NCBI GenBank assembly: GCA_028278555.1 | Contig: JANQEA010000035.1 | Location: 88,089 to 152,088 of the forward strand | DNA length: 64,000 nucleotides | From: Candidatus Bipolaricaulota bacterium | GTDB taxonomy: Bacteria; Bipolaricaulota; Bipolaricaulia; UBA7950; UBA9294 | Reading direction: 5' to 3' | Shown here: one piece after another, positions 51,908-60,352 of the stretch | Layout of the letters: each line of letters opens with the position of its first letter | Position numbering within the stretch: position 1 is the first letter of the stretch | Notes under the pieces: generated by a model | Databases searched by the model: none | What the model was told of the DNA's origin: nothing | What the model saw: only the letters and a program-made list of their open reading frames with translations | Program-made: the position numbers and the translations under genes

Positions 51908-53308
51908 ATGAACAAGAGAACTGCAATATCCATCGTGATGGTTGCGGTTGTGCTGTCGAGTACGTTCTCGCTTGCTGGCAACTCGACGGCCGAAGAGATC
52001 CCCCGGATCTCGGTCGGCCAGGCCATCGAGCGGGCAATCGAGAACGATGTCGACCTCCGGCAGCGGGCGCTCGATCTCGAGATCGCTCGCCTCGAGCTGG
52101 AAGCGGCCGAGGCGATGGCCTACGTGCCATCGATCGGCTTCAGTATCGAACTTCCGGAGTGGACGAGCGTAGGGTGGGCCACGGATCTCACGGGGAACCT
52201 GAGCGCCAATCTGCCCCTTCCCTGGATGACGGGGCGGGGACTGACCACGTCGCTCGGCCTCGGCGTCGATCTCTCGGATGGGTTCGAACTCTCTCAGGTC
52301 GTTTGGGAGATCGCCTTCTCGGAAACCTTGAATCTCGGAAATCTCGACGCCGGGACAGCAGGACTGGACGTATTGCGAAGCGCGGTCGAATCGGCGGAGC
52401 GTGCACTCGATGAGAGCGTCGGCGATCTCGTTCGATCGGTTCTCACAGCATACGCCGATCTTCTAGGCCTTCGACTCCAGTCGGAGATCGATTCGACGAA
52501 TGCCGAGACCGTAGCCGCCGATCGGATCCAGGTCGAACGGAATACCGCCGAAGGGTATGCCTCGGAGAACGACCTCCTCGAAGCGGAGATTCGACTCCTC
52601 GAGGCGGAGATCCAAGCCGAGCGGAGTCTCCAAGTCTATGAGACAGCGCTCGAATCCTTCAGCCGTGAGACGCTCGGCATCGAAGGCGTTTTCAAGCCAA
52701 TCGAAATCGCGCTCGACCTCGACGCGCTTCTCGTCGCAGCGGCTTCCTTGACCGTGATCGAAGAGATACCACCGGCCGTGATCTATGGGCAGACGAGCGT
52801 GCAGAGTGCTCTCGACCGTGTTGTCGCCGCCGAGGAGGCACTGACCGAGGCGAGAGCCGACGCGCTTCCACAGCTATCGCTCGACGCGTCCGTCGGTGCC
52901 GATCAATGGCGGATTGGGTTCGGACTCTCGTTCGACCTGTTCGCTCCAGATCGCTCGGTGGACGTCGAGATCGCTGAGACCGAGCTTGAGCTGGCCCACC
53001 AGGAGTACGAGGCGGCCTGGATGGAAGCGGAGAACACGGTGATCCGATTGCGGCAGGAGCTCCACGCGGCGATCGACGACATCGAGCTCCTTCGACTGGA
53101 GATCGAGAAGTGGACGCTCGAGGAGCCGTCGATGGCCGCACGCTACGAGGCCGGGCTGATCAGTGCTGAAACGTGGGATGCGTTCGGCGAGGAACTGGAA
53201 GCCTTCCGTGTCGATGCCATCGCACGCGAGATGGCTCTCCTCGATGCGTATCTCACCTACCGAGAGGCACTCGGGTTGGAACTCGATTGGGAGGGCTGGT
53301 TGACATGA
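51908..53308 (+). CDS. TolC family outer-membrane efflux protein
   Basis: A 466-residue protein with a signal peptide (ISIVMVAVVLSSTFSLAG). The body has two helical-barrel repeats (ISVGQAIERAIENDVDLRQRALDLEIARLELEAAEA... in outline, and ALDRVVAAEEALTEARADALPQLSLDASVG) separated by short beta regions, the TolC/OEP layout. It forms the outer-membrane channel for the adaptor and MacB-type transporter that follow, and is the best evidence for an outer membrane in this organism. GGAGGTG lies somewhat far (11 bases) from the ATG. Its stop overlaps the next start. Confidence 0.9.
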   Translation: MNKRTAISIVMVAVVLSSTFSLAGNSTAEEIPRISVGQAIERAIENDVDLRQRALDLEIARLELEAAEAMAYVPSIGFSIELPEWTSVGWATDLTGNLSANLPLPWMTGRGLTTSLGLGVDLSDGFELSQVVWEIAFSETLNLGNLDAGTAGLDVLRSAVESAERALDESVGDLVRSVLTAYADLLGLRLQSEIDSTNAETVAADRIQVERNTAEGYASENDLLEAEIRLLEAEIQAERSLQVYETALESFSRETLGIEGVFKPIEIALDLDALLVAAASLTVIEEIPPAVIYGQTSVQSALDRVVAAEEALTEARADALPQLSLDASVGADQWRIGFGLSFDLFAPDRSVDVEIAETELELAHQEYEAAWMEAENTVIRLRQELHAAIDDIELLRLEIEKWTLEEPSMAARYEAGLISAETWDAFGEELEAFRVDAIAREMALLDAYLTYREALGLELDWEGWLT

Positions 53309-54360
53309 CTCGGAAGAAACGGAAGACGTGGGTCGTCCTTGCGGCAGCGATTGTCATCTCCGGAGTGGGGATCGCGCTCGGTCTCGTTCTGAGCGGCGAC
53401 TCTGGATCGTCACCGAACACCGGCGCGCAAGCGGATCAGACCTACACCGTCGGCCGGGGCGACATCGAGCAGTCGCTGACGGTCTACGGCGAAGTGGTCC
53501 CGGCTCAGGAGTACACGTTCACATTCGCTGGAGACGACGTCGACGAGATCTTCGTCAAGGTCGGGAACCGGGTGGAGGAGGACGACGTCCTCGTCGAGCT
53601 CGACCGGACGCAAGCGGAGCTCAACCTCCTCGAAGCCGAACGGGCACTCCGTGAGGCCGAGGCGGGCGGTGTACCGAACACGATCCGCGAGCGAGAACTC
53701 AGCTATGAGATCGCGCTCGAGCGCTACGAGGAGACGACGCTTCGCGCTCCGTTCGCCGGCGTGATCACTCGCCTGACGCAATCAACGTCCTCCTCGGAGA
53801 ACCGAAGTCTGACACTGATCGACACGAGCGAGCTCTATATCGAGGCGAGCGTCGACCAGCTCGACGCCCCCGTCGTCGCGGCCGGGCAGACGGCCGAAGC
53901 GATCATCGAGCCGCTTCCGGACGAGTCGTGGACGGTCGAGCTGGTCGAGGTCGGCGGTATGGCGACCTCGAGCGGCAACAGCACGGTCGTCAGCGTGACC
54001 GCCAAGCTCCCCGAGGCCGATTCGAGGATCCTCGTCGGCTACACGGTGGAGATGGAGATCCTCACGGCCTACGCCGAAGACGTCCTGATCGTTCCGATCA
54101 CCTGCCTGGTGGAGAGCCCACGGGGGTGGATCGTCACGAAGATCTTCGACGACGAGGAGGTCCCTCAACCGGTCACCCTCGGTGCGATGTCCGACCAGTA
54201 CGTGGAGATCACGTCCGGCCTGGTTGAGGGCGACGTCATCCTCCTCAACGCGGTTTCGGCGCCTTCGCGCCCGAACCCAGAGGAGATGTCCGAGGAACAG
54301 ATGGAGGCGTTCCGGCAGCGGATGCAGCAGAGCGGCGGCGGTCGCCCCGGAGGGCCGTGA
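53305..54360 (+). CDS. Efflux periplasmic adaptor (MacA/HlyD family)
   Basis: A 351-residue protein with an N-terminal membrane helix (TWVVLAAAIVISGVGIALGLVL). The lipoyl half-motifs (QEYTFTFAGDDVDEIFVKVGNRVEEDDVLVELD and LRAPFAGVITRLTQS in outline) surround a short coiled coil. Beta-barrel and membrane-proximal domains (VVSVTAKLPEADSRILVGYTVEMEI) follow. It should bridge the MacB-type pump and TolC. The helical hairpin is short for a MacA. A Met/Gln/Gly-rich tail (EEQMEAFRQRMQQSGGG) ends the protein. ATGA overlap with tolC; GTGA overlap with the ATPase gene. Confidence 0.92.
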   Translation: MTRKKRKTWVVLAAAIVISGVGIALGLVLSGDSGSSPNTGAQADQTYTVGRGDIEQSLTVYGEVVPAQEYTFTFAGDDVDEIFVKVGNRVEEDDVLVELDRTQAELNLLEAERALREAEAGGVPNTIRERELSYEIALERYEETTLRAPFAGVITRLTQSTSSSENRSLTLIDTSELYIEASVDQLDAPVVAAGQTAEAIIEPLPDESWTVELVEVGGMATSSGNSTVVSVTAKLPEADSRILVGYTVEMEILTAYAEDVLIVPITCLVESPRGWIVTKIFDDEEVPQPVTLGAMSDQYVEITSGLVEGDVILLNAVSAPSRPNPEEMSEEQMEAFRQRMQQSGGGRPGGP

Positions 54361-55046
54361 TCGACATGATCCAGCTAACGAACGTCACCAAGGACTACCC
54401 GATGGGCGAGGTCGTCTATCGGGCGCTCCGCGGGATCGATCTGGAGATCCGAGAGGGAGAGTTCGCGGCAATCACCGGCGCATCCGGATCCGGCAAGTCG
54501 ACGCTGATGCACGTCATCGGCGCGCTCCATCGGCCGACGTCCGGGCAGGCCCTGTTCGACGGAGACGATCTCGGGACGCTGTCGCGCGAGGAGCTGGCGA
54601 CCATCCGGAATGCCAAGATCGGGTTCATCTTCCAGCAGTTCTTCCTGCTCCCGCGATCGACGGCCCTCGCCAATGTTGAGCTCCCGCTCGCCTACGCGGG
54701 CGTTCCGAGAAAGGAGCGGAGCGAGATCGCGCGGACATGCCTCGAGCGCGTCGGGCTCGGCGACCACACCCATCACCGCCCGACGCAACTCTCGGGCGGG
54801 CAGTCGCAACGGGTGGCGATCGCTCGCGGCCTGGCGAACTCGCCGCGACTCGTCCTCGGCGACGAGCCGACCGGGAACCTCGACAGCCAGACAAGCGAAG
54901 AGATCTTGGCGTTGTTCCACTCGCTCCATGACGAGGGGAGGACGATCGTCCTCGTCACCCACGAACAGGAGATCGCCCAGGTGACGAAGCGCGAGATCGT
55001 CCTGAAGGACGGGCTCATTGAGGAGGATCGCAATGGGACTTCGTGA
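54357..55046 (+). CDS. MacB-type ABC transporter ATPase
   Basis: A 229-residue ATPase: Walker A ASGSGKST, Q-loop GFIFQQFFLLPR, signature LSGGQSQR, Walker B LVLGDEPTGNLD and the switch His in VTHEQ. It has the LolD/MacB-ATPase length and DEPTGNLD hallmark. The start GTG overlaps the adaptor stop; an ATG nine bases later is an alternative. It pairs with the permease whose ATG lies inside its last codons. It is related to, but distinct from, the ATPase at 15172-15861. Confidence 0.93.
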   Translation: MIDMIQLTNVTKDYPMGEVVYRALRGIDLEIREGEFAAITGASGSGKSTLMHVIGALHRPTSGQALFDGDDLGTLSREELATIRNAKIGFIFQQFFLLPRSTALANVELPLAYAGVPRKERSEIARTCLERVGLGDHTHHRPTQLSGGQSQRVAIARGLANSPRLVLGDEPTGNLDSQTSEEILALFHSLHDEGRTIVLVTHEQEIAQVTKREIVLKDGLIEEDRNGTS

Positions 55047-56274
55047 GATGTTGCGGACTGCGTTCAGCGCGCTGCGGGCGCACAAGCTTCGAAGCTCGCT
55101 CTCCGTCCTCGGGATCGTCATCGGGGTCGCTGCCGTCGTCGCGATCATCGCGCTCGTCAACGGCGCCACCGCCGAGGTGACCGACCAGATCGCCGGCCTC
55201 GGGATGAAGACGATCACCATCGACATCTTCCCGAACGCGATCTCCTCCGCAGCCTCGTCGCGGGCGTTGAGCGAGGAGTTGACGAGCGAGATCCTGGCCG
55301 CTCCGTTCGTGTCGCAGGTCGTACCGACGGCGACGACATTCGCGTCGGCCGTCATCGACGGAGAGGAATGGCAGATCACACTGAACGGCGTCACGCCGGA
55401 ATACCAAGAGCTATTCGAGGATTTCGATCCGGCCAGCGGCCGGTTCCTCCACGCCGTCGACGACGACCGGAAGGTCATCGTTCTTGGTTCTGGGTTTGCC
55501 GAAGACTACTTCCCAGATCGCGATCCGGTCGGCGAGGATCTCGTCCTTGTCGTCGCGGGGCAGCGAGCGGCGTTCACGATCGTCGGCGTGATGAGCGAGG
55601 GTGGGACAGTCGGATACCAGAACCTCGACGACGCGGTCTACGTTCCGCTGTCGACGGTCCAAACCCTCTCCGGGTCGCGGCAGTTCAGCTCATACATCGC
55701 GCAGGCGGCCGACGAGACGGTCATCGAGCAAGCCGCCTTAGAGATCGAAGCGGTCCTGACCGAAGTGATCGACACCTCGGCCTCGGCAGCCGGACCGGGA
55801 GGTCCTCCCGGTGGCTTCCGGGGACGGACGCCGTACGCGATCACGATTCAGAAAGAAGCGATCGAGAGCTATGAGGAGACGGTCAACACGATGACGTTGA
55901 TCCTCGGCGGGGTCGGAGCGATCAGCCTTCTCGTCGGCGGAATCGGGATCATGAACATCATGCTCGTCTCCGTGACCGAGAGGACACGCGAAATCGGGAT
56001 TCGAGCGGCGATCGGCGCGAAGCCAAGAGACATTCGAACGCAGTTCCTCGTCGAGTCGATCATGATCAGCCTCCTCGGCGGCTTCCTCGGGCTCGGACTC
56101 GGCTGGCTCTGTGCGTGGCTCGGATCGCTCTTCGGCGGATGGCCGTTCGTCCTCTCGATCACCCCGGCTTTGCTTGCCTGTGGTTTCTCGCTGCTGATCG
56201 GCGTCACGTTCGGGCTCTATCCGGCCCTCCGCGCCGCCAAGCTCGATCCGGTCGAGGCACTCCGCTTCGAATAA
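55033..56274 (+). CDS. MacB-type ABC permease
   Basis: A 413-residue permease with an N-terminal helix (SLSVLGIVIGVAAVVAIIAL), a periplasmic MacB core domain, three C-terminal helices, the GGIGIMNIMLVSVTERTREI motif and the end YPALRAAKLDPVEALRFE. With the upstream ATPase, adaptor and TolC it makes a complete MacAB-TolC-like tripartite pump for drugs, peptides or siderophore-like molecules. I chose the ATG at 55033 (GAGGAGG upstream) over a TTG 15 bases earlier. A Gly/Pro-rich insertion (AGPGGPPGGFRGRTP) lies before the second helix. Confidence 0.94.
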   Translation: MGLREMLRTAFSALRAHKLRSSLSVLGIVIGVAAVVAIIALVNGATAEVTDQIAGLGMKTITIDIFPNAISSAASSRALSEELTSEILAAPFVSQVVPTATTFASAVIDGEEWQITLNGVTPEYQELFEDFDPASGRFLHAVDDDRKVIVLGSGFAEDYFPDRDPVGEDLVLVVAGQRAAFTIVGVMSEGGTVGYQNLDDAVYVPLSTVQTLSGSRQFSSYIAQAADETVIEQAALEIEAVLTEVIDTSASAAGPGGPPGGFRGRTPYAITIQKEAIESYEETVNTMTLILGGVGAISLLVGGIGIMNIMLVSVTERTREIGIRAAIGAKPRDIRTQFLVESIMISLLGGFLGLGLGWLCAWLGSLFGGWPFVLSITPALLACGFSLLIGVTFGLYPALRAAKLDPVEALRFE

Positions 56275-56373
56275 CCAGCGAAAGAAGGACGCGACCCAGA
56301 AGGGGATGCCCCCCGGGTCCGAGGATTGATACGGCATCGCGGACGCGAAACGTCCGCGCGAGAGGAGAGTGCA

Positions 56374-56760
56374 GTGAAGAAGATGAAATGGGCGGTTGCG
56401 GCCATCGGCATCGGCATGGTCGGCTTGCTTCTGGCAGGCTGCACGGATGTGCAAGGCTCAGCGGGTGATTGGGAAGCCGAAGTCGGAGCACTTGAAACAG
56501 CGTTGAGCGAAGTCCGCGATCTCGCACGCTCGAACGCCGAGAGCATCCAGGCATTGCAGCAGCGAATCGAAACGCATAGCGAAACCGGTTCACCCGATGG
56601 CGCTGAGCCGAGGGGACTCGAGGAGATCGAACAGCTAAGCGATCGTCTCACAGGGATACAGCAGGCGCTCGAAGAGCTCTCCACGCGAGTCAGCGAGATC
56701 GAGTCGACGCTCAGCCAGCGGCCACAGCGGTCTGGAGGGTCATCTGGCGGTCGCCCGTAG
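56374..56760 (+). CDS. Small coiled-coil lipoprotein (export-operon companion 2)
   Basis: A 128-residue protein with a signal peptide ending in the lipobox LLLAGC (Cys at about residue 23). Two predicted coiled coils (VGALETALSEVRDLARSNAESIQALQQRIE and IEQLSDRLTGIQQALEELSTRV in outline) are joined by a Ser/Gly/Pro linker, with a basic Gly/Ser tail. Like the lipoprotein at 14223-14474 it sits at the end of an ABC export gene set and shares the short lipobox-plus-helix design. The GTG at 56374 fits GGAG spacing better than the downstream ATG. Possibly a peptidoglycan or envelope spacer tied to the pump; unproven. Confidence 0.75.
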   Translation: MKKMKWAVAAIGIGMVGLLLAGCTDVQGSAGDWEAEVGALETALSEVRDLARSNAESIQALQQRIETHSETGSPDGAEPRGLEEIEQLSDRLTGIQQALEELSTRVSEIESTLSQRPQRSGGSSGGRP

Positions 56761-56776
56761 ACCCGAGCGCCGCCCG

Positions 56777-57289
56777 TCAGCCACCCGACTCGGCGGCGGG
56801 CGGAACCCACTCCATCAGCGTGTGCATCCCGTGCGACTGGACGGCGACGAAGCCGAGGCGCTCGTACAGGCGCTTCGCGCCCGGGTTGCCGAACTCGACC
56901 GAGTGATGGAGCGGGACACCGGCTTGCCTCGCCTCCTCCTGGAGTTGACGGATGAGGTGGGTGCCGATGCCGCACCGCCGATGCTCCGGCAGGATCGCGA
57001 TGTCGAGCAGCCGAATCTCCTCGGACGAGCGATAGACCCACGTGCGCCCGGCAGGTAGACCGTCTCGCAACACGATGGACTGCACAGCATTCGGGAAGTG
57101 GGTTGTGTAGTGCCGACGCTGCGCATCAAACTGCATCCGCAGAAACGCGTTCCACGCCTCGTCCTCCCACTGCCATGCCTCTCGTTCGACCTCGCGTGTG
57201 CTGGCATAGACACGAAACAGGAGGGGACCGTCGTCCTCTCCGATCGGCCGGAGCGTGATCGTGCCGGGGTCGACCTCGTGTGCCGTCAT
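56777..57289 (-). CDS. GNAT family N-acetyltransferase
   Basis: A 170-residue GNAT with beta-4 IRLLDIAILPEH, the acetyl-CoA loop RRCGIGTHLIRQLQEEA and the end VEFGNPGAKRLYERLGFVA. The N-terminus (ITLRPIGEDDGPLLFRVYASTR) matches GNATs that act on small molecules; the substrate is unknown. The start is uncertain: the ATG at 57289 gives a normal N-terminus but its GAGG is 11 bases away; an ATG at 57322 is in frame. It converges on the lipoprotein gene with 16 bases between. Confidence 0.87.
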   Translation of the reverse strand: MTAHEVDPGTITLRPIGEDDGPLLFRVYASTREVEREAWQWEDEAWNAFLRMQFDAQRRHYTTHFPNAVQSIVLRDGLPAGRTWVYRSSEEIRLLDIAILPEHRRCGIGTHLIRQLQEEARQAGVPLHHSVEFGNPGAKRLYERLGFVAVQSHGMHTLMEWVPPAAESGG

Positions 57290-57417
57290 CGCTGCTCGAA
57301 CCTCCTCTCCGTACGGATGCATCACCGCAGGATACAGGAGGATGCGCCAACAATCCTCTAACGGAGTTTCCGAGCGTGAAGGGAGACGGGAATGAACATA
57401 ACCACAGGTAATCTCAC

Positions 57418-57446
57418 TTGACGAAGGGATACGCCTCGGCTACGGT
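57418..57446 (+). promoter_or_regulatory. Promoter of tail-collar gene 1
   Basis: TTGACG (57418-57423), a 17-base spacer and TACGGT (57441-57446), followed by GAGGGAAACT. The same layout and trailing AGGGAAAC recur before tail-collar gene 2, which supports both as real promoters. Confidence 0.65.
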
Positions 57447-57533
57447 GAGGGAAACTGCGACAGCGCGACGGGATCACGATGTCGGTTCACGGAAGCGTCT
57501 GCTTCATCGCCCGTCCGCGGAAGGAGCCTCATC

Positions 57534-58064
57534 ATGGCAGATCCGTTTGTCGGCGAGATCCGAATGGTCGGTTTCTCCTTCGCCCCAGTTCACTGGGCGG
57601 ACGCGGACGGACAACTCATCCCGATTTCGCAGAACGAAGTGCTCTACTCGCTGTATGGAACGACGTACGGAGGCGACGGGCAGAAGACCTTCGCGCTGCC
57701 GGATCTGCGCGGCCGGGCTGCGATTCACTGCGGGAAGGGGCCCGGGCTGCCAGCCTTCAAGAGGGGGCAGCATGGTGGCTCGACGGACGTCGTGCTGTCA
57801 GAGGACGAGTTGCCGCCGCACTCGCATACGGCGAAGGTCAGCGCCAAGGCAGGCGAGGCGAATCAGATCGCGCCCACCGGGCACTATTGGGCTCAACTTC
57901 AGCGCAATGCCGTTCTATACAGCGACTCTCGCGACACAGTGATGGCGGCAGATGCGGTGGAGGTCGAGGAAAGCGGCGGTGGGCAGGCACACACGAACAT
58001 GCAGCCCTATCTGACAATCCGCTTCTGTGTCTCCCTTGCCGGTCTCTATCCTCAGCGCAACTAG
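57534..58064 (+). CDS. Tail-collar (microcystin-dependent-protein type) protein 1
   Basis: A 176-residue protein starting MADPFVGEIRMVGFSFAPVHW, with the phage tail-collar core LYGTTYGGDGQKTFALPDLRGRAA at about residues 41-64 (landmark only). LPPHSHTAK and the conserved end PYLTIRFCVSLAGLYP follow. In phages this domain forms the tip collar of tail fibres; stand-alone forms are called microcystin-dependent (MdpB-like) proteins and their role is unclear. It is the most diverged of three copies here. AAGGAG precedes the ATG. DUF6916 follows by 15 bases. Confidence 0.9.
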   Translation: MADPFVGEIRMVGFSFAPVHWADADGQLIPISQNEVLYSLYGTTYGGDGQKTFALPDLRGRAAIHCGKGPGLPAFKRGQHGGSTDVVLSEDELPPHSHTAKVSAKAGEANQIAPTGHYWAQLQRNAVLYSDSRDTVMAADAVEVEESGGGQAHTNMQPYLTIRFCVSLAGLYPQRN

Positions 58065-58079
58065 CCTCAAGGAGCCGTC

Positions 58080-58409
58080 ATGGCGATTCCAACGAGTCTC
58101 GAGATGTTCGCCGGGCAAGAGGGTTCGATGTTCACCGTTGTCGCAACCGGAATCCCCGGCGCGCTCGACCGGCCGTTCGGACCGGTCGAGCTGGAGCTGA
58201 CCAAGACAGAGGACCTGTCGACCGACGTGATCGACGGCTTCTCGCTTTTCTTTCGCGGGCCGCGGGAGCAGGAGTTCCTGCAAGCGAACTACAGACTGAA
58301 ACACGAGACGATCGGCAAAGTCGATCTCTTTCTCGTTCCGGTCCTCGATCCGCTGCCGCCGGACAACCGTGTCCTGTACCAAGCGATCATCAGCCGGCTG
58401 AAGGCGTAA
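58080..58409 (+). CDS. DUF6916-like protein
   Basis: A 109-residue protein resembling the DUF6916 family, which occurs beside microcystin-dependent-type tail-collar genes. It opens IPTSLEMFAGQEGSMFTV, has VELELTKTEDLSTDVIDGFSLFF in the centre and ends LFLVPVLDPLP...YQAIISRL. It is predicted to be a small beta-barrel. No signal peptide. Its position between collar genes 1 and 2 suggests that it acts with them, perhaps as an assembly or docking partner. Function unknown. Confidence 0.75.
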   Translation: MAIPTSLEMFAGQEGSMFTVVATGIPGALDRPFGPVELELTKTEDLSTDVIDGFSLFFRGPREQEFLQANYRLKHETIGKVDLFLVPVLDPLPPDNRVLYQAIISRLKA

Positions 58410-58565
58410 CGATCGCGCACGCCGAGACCCGACCGGCCATTTTCGGTCGCTCTGTTGGCCAGCTTCCCTCTGCAGCACCGTCTTTTCAAGGAGTCATCAG
58501 GATTATGACGCTTTTAACATCACTGTGGACCCCATCGATGAAGAGGCACTCACGCTCGTGAGCAT

Positions 58566-58629
58566 TTGACATAAGTATCGTTCCGGTCTACGTTAGGGAA
58601 ACCGATCGATCCGCGGGTGCGGGCCCGCG
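58566..58629 (+). promoter_or_regulatory. Promoter and leader hairpin of tail-collar gene 2
   Basis: TTGACA (58566-58571), a 17-base spacer and TACGTT (58589-58594), then AGGGAAACC. A hairpin (CGCGGG 58612-58617 with CCCGCG 58624-58629) sits just before AAGGAG. A similar GCGGG...CCCGCGAAAGGAGC leader precedes gene 3 (59222-59245), but gene 3 lacks its own promoter. Confidence 0.65.
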
Positions 58630-58642
58630 AAAGGAGCCTCAG

Positions 58643-59173
58643 ATGGCAGACGCGTACATCGGGGAGATCCGCATGGTCGGATTCCCCTACGCACCGGTGT
58701 ACTGGTTGAACGCCGACGGGCAAAGGTTGGACATCAGCCAGTACACGACCCTGTTTGCTCTCTACGGGACGATCTACGGCGGCGACGGGCGTGTGCACTT
58801 CAACCTACCCGACCTGCGCGGTCGGGTGCCGATTCACGAGGGCCGGGGCACGGGACTTCCGCCGTACGAGATGGGCTGGTTAGGAGGCCTTCCAACCATC
58901 ATTCTCGAGACGAACGAGATGCCGAGTCACGGGCATGCGGCGAAGGCGAATGCGAAGGCGGCAGAGGGGACCGAAGGAGTCCCGACCGATCACTACTGGG
59001 CACAGCAGGCACGAACCGCTGTTGCGTACAGTACCGACCACGACGTCGTGATGGCCCAGGATGCGGTCGAGCTCAATCCGAACGGCGGGACCCAGCCCCA
59101 TGAGAACCTCCCGCCGTACCTGACCGTCCGCTTCTGCGTGTGCATGGACGGAACGTTCCCTCCGCGGCACTAG
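58643..59173 (+). CDS. Tail-collar (microcystin-dependent-protein type) protein 2
   Basis: A 176-residue protein, MADAYIGEIRMVGFPYAPVYW, with the collar core LYGTIYGGDGRVHFNLPDLRG, MPSHGHAAKANAKA, TDHYWAQQARTAVAYSTDH and the end YLTVRFCVCMDGTFPPRH. It is very close to protein 3 and more distant from protein 1, so copies 2 and 3 are a recent duplication. It has its own promoter and a structured leader. No signal peptide; if exported it would need a contractile or other tail-like machine, of which no gene is visible here. Confidence 0.9.
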   Translation: MADAYIGEIRMVGFPYAPVYWLNADGQRLDISQYTTLFALYGTIYGGDGRVHFNLPDLRGRVPIHEGRGTGLPPYEMGWLGGLPTIILETNEMPSHGHAAKANAKAAEGTEGVPTDHYWAQQARTAVAYSTDHDVVMAQDAVELNPNGGTQPHENLPPYLTVRFCVCMDGTFPPRH

Positions 59174-59252
59174 CGCGGGCTTCCCGTGATGGTTGAGCGG
59201 ACGAGGTCCTCGAGCGACACAGCGGGTCGCAGGCCCGCGAAAGGAGCATGAC

Positions 59253-59783
59253 ATGGCGGATGCGTACATCGGCGAGATTCGGATGGTTGGCTTCACCTAC
59301 GCGCCGCAGTACTGGACGAACGCAGACGGGCAGGTCCTGGATGTCAGCAGCCATCAGGCACTGTTCTCGCTGTACGGGACGATCTACGGCGGCGACGGGC
59401 GATCGAACTTCAATCTCCCCGACTTCCGCGGCAGGATGCCGATCCACGAAGGCCGCGGCCCCGGCCTTCCCACCTACAACATGGGAGATGCTGGAGGCTA
59501 CCCGACGGTCGTCCTCCAGGAGGCACAGATGCCGGCCCATACGCACGGCGCGAACGTCAAGGCGAAGGCGGCGCAGGGGACCGAGGGGGCTCCGACCAAT
59601 CACTACTGGGCCCAGCTCGCCCGAACCGCCGTGGCGTACAGCACCGATCACGATGTCGTCATGGCCCACGACGCGGTCGAGATCCAGTCGACCGGTGGAA
59701 GTTTGGAGCACGAGAACCGACCTCCGTACCTGACGATCCGCTTCTGCGTCTGTCTCGACGGGCAGTACCCGCCGCGGCCGTAG
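59253..59783 (+). CDS. Tail-collar (microcystin-dependent-protein type) protein 3
   Basis: A 176-residue near-duplicate of protein 2 (MADAYIGEIRMVGFTYAPQYW, LYGTIYGGDGRSNFNLPDFRG, NHYWAQLARTAVAYSTDHDVVMA, YLTIRFCVCLDGQYPPRP). AAGGAGC with the shared leader precedes the ATG at 59253. Eighty bases separate it from gene 2 without a promoter, so the two are probably co-transcribed. Differences cluster in the first 35 residues and around the central THGANVKAKA, as expected of a receptor- or ligand-facing tip. Confidence 0.9.
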   Translation: MADAYIGEIRMVGFTYAPQYWTNADGQVLDVSSHQALFSLYGTIYGGDGRSNFNLPDFRGRMPIHEGRGPGLPTYNMGDAGGYPTVVLQEAQMPAHTHGANVKAKAAQGTEGAPTNHYWAQLARTAVAYSTDHDVVMAHDAVEIQSTGGSLEHENRPPYLTIRFCVCLDGQYPPRP

Positions 59784-59827
59784 CGTGGATCCCCCAGCCG
59801 GCTGGCGCGAGGGGGCGGGCCCGTCCG

Positions 59828-60265
59828 CTAGTCGGCTGACTCCCAAATCTGAGGATCCGGACCTCCACCGATCGGGAAGCAGCCGATCCGAGTCGGCCTG
59901 ATCCGAATGACCGCGTAGTTCGGGTCATCTGGTCCTTCGAACCACTTCGCCAAGCGGTCGTTCCACGCGAGGCGTCGGTCCTCTGCGCCCGTGCTGATCT
60001 CGGCTCGTCCTTCGATCCGGAAGTACGAGCCGGGACGGTCCGAATCGACGCTCCCGCAGGCCAGGTGGACCTCCTCGCAGGCCCGGATCTGCTCGACCTT
60101 CTCCGTGCCGAGGAACGTCGGCATGCGGATCGTCAGTCCGACGTCGATCGTCGCCCGCATCGTCCGGACCGATGGCCGCTCGTCCTCCGTCATCGTCGCC
60201 AGGGAACAGAGAAACGCCGGCTCCGCCTGCAACGTCTCGAGAATCCGCTTGACCACATCGGACAT
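59828..60265 (-). CDS. Pyridoxamine 5'-phosphate oxidase-like flavin protein
   Basis: A 145-residue protein with the PNPOx-like split barrel: VVKRILETLQAEPAFLCSLATMTEDERPSVRTM (outline), FLGTEKVEQIRACEEVHLACGS, YFRIEGRAEISTGAEDRRLAWNDRLAKWFEGPDDPNYAVIRI (outline). It is closest in layout to general-stress-protein-26-type members, which bind FMN or F420. Enzyme activity unknown. GGAGGAG precedes the ATG at 60265; an extended upstream frame is not used. It is divergent from rimO. Confidence 0.88.
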   Translation of the reverse strand: MSDVVKRILETLQAEPAFLCSLATMTEDERPSVRTMRATIDVGLTIRMPTFLGTEKVEQIRACEEVHLACGSVDSDRPGSYFRIEGRAEISTGAEDRRLAWNDRLAKWFEGPDDPNYAVIRIRPTRIGCFPIGGGPDPQIWESAD

Positions 60266-60352
60266 CGTTCTCCTCCTCAAGGCCAGAGTGCACGCGGCCC
60301 GTCTCGCGCCCGTCCCACGCGGCCCGTATGATCCGGTCATTCAGAGGATGGG

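Noticed and set aside
57534..59783. Prophage remnant
   Set aside because: Only collar-domain proteins and DUF6916 are present. There is no integrase, capsid, terminase, sheath or lysis gene, and the genes have their own repeated promoters.
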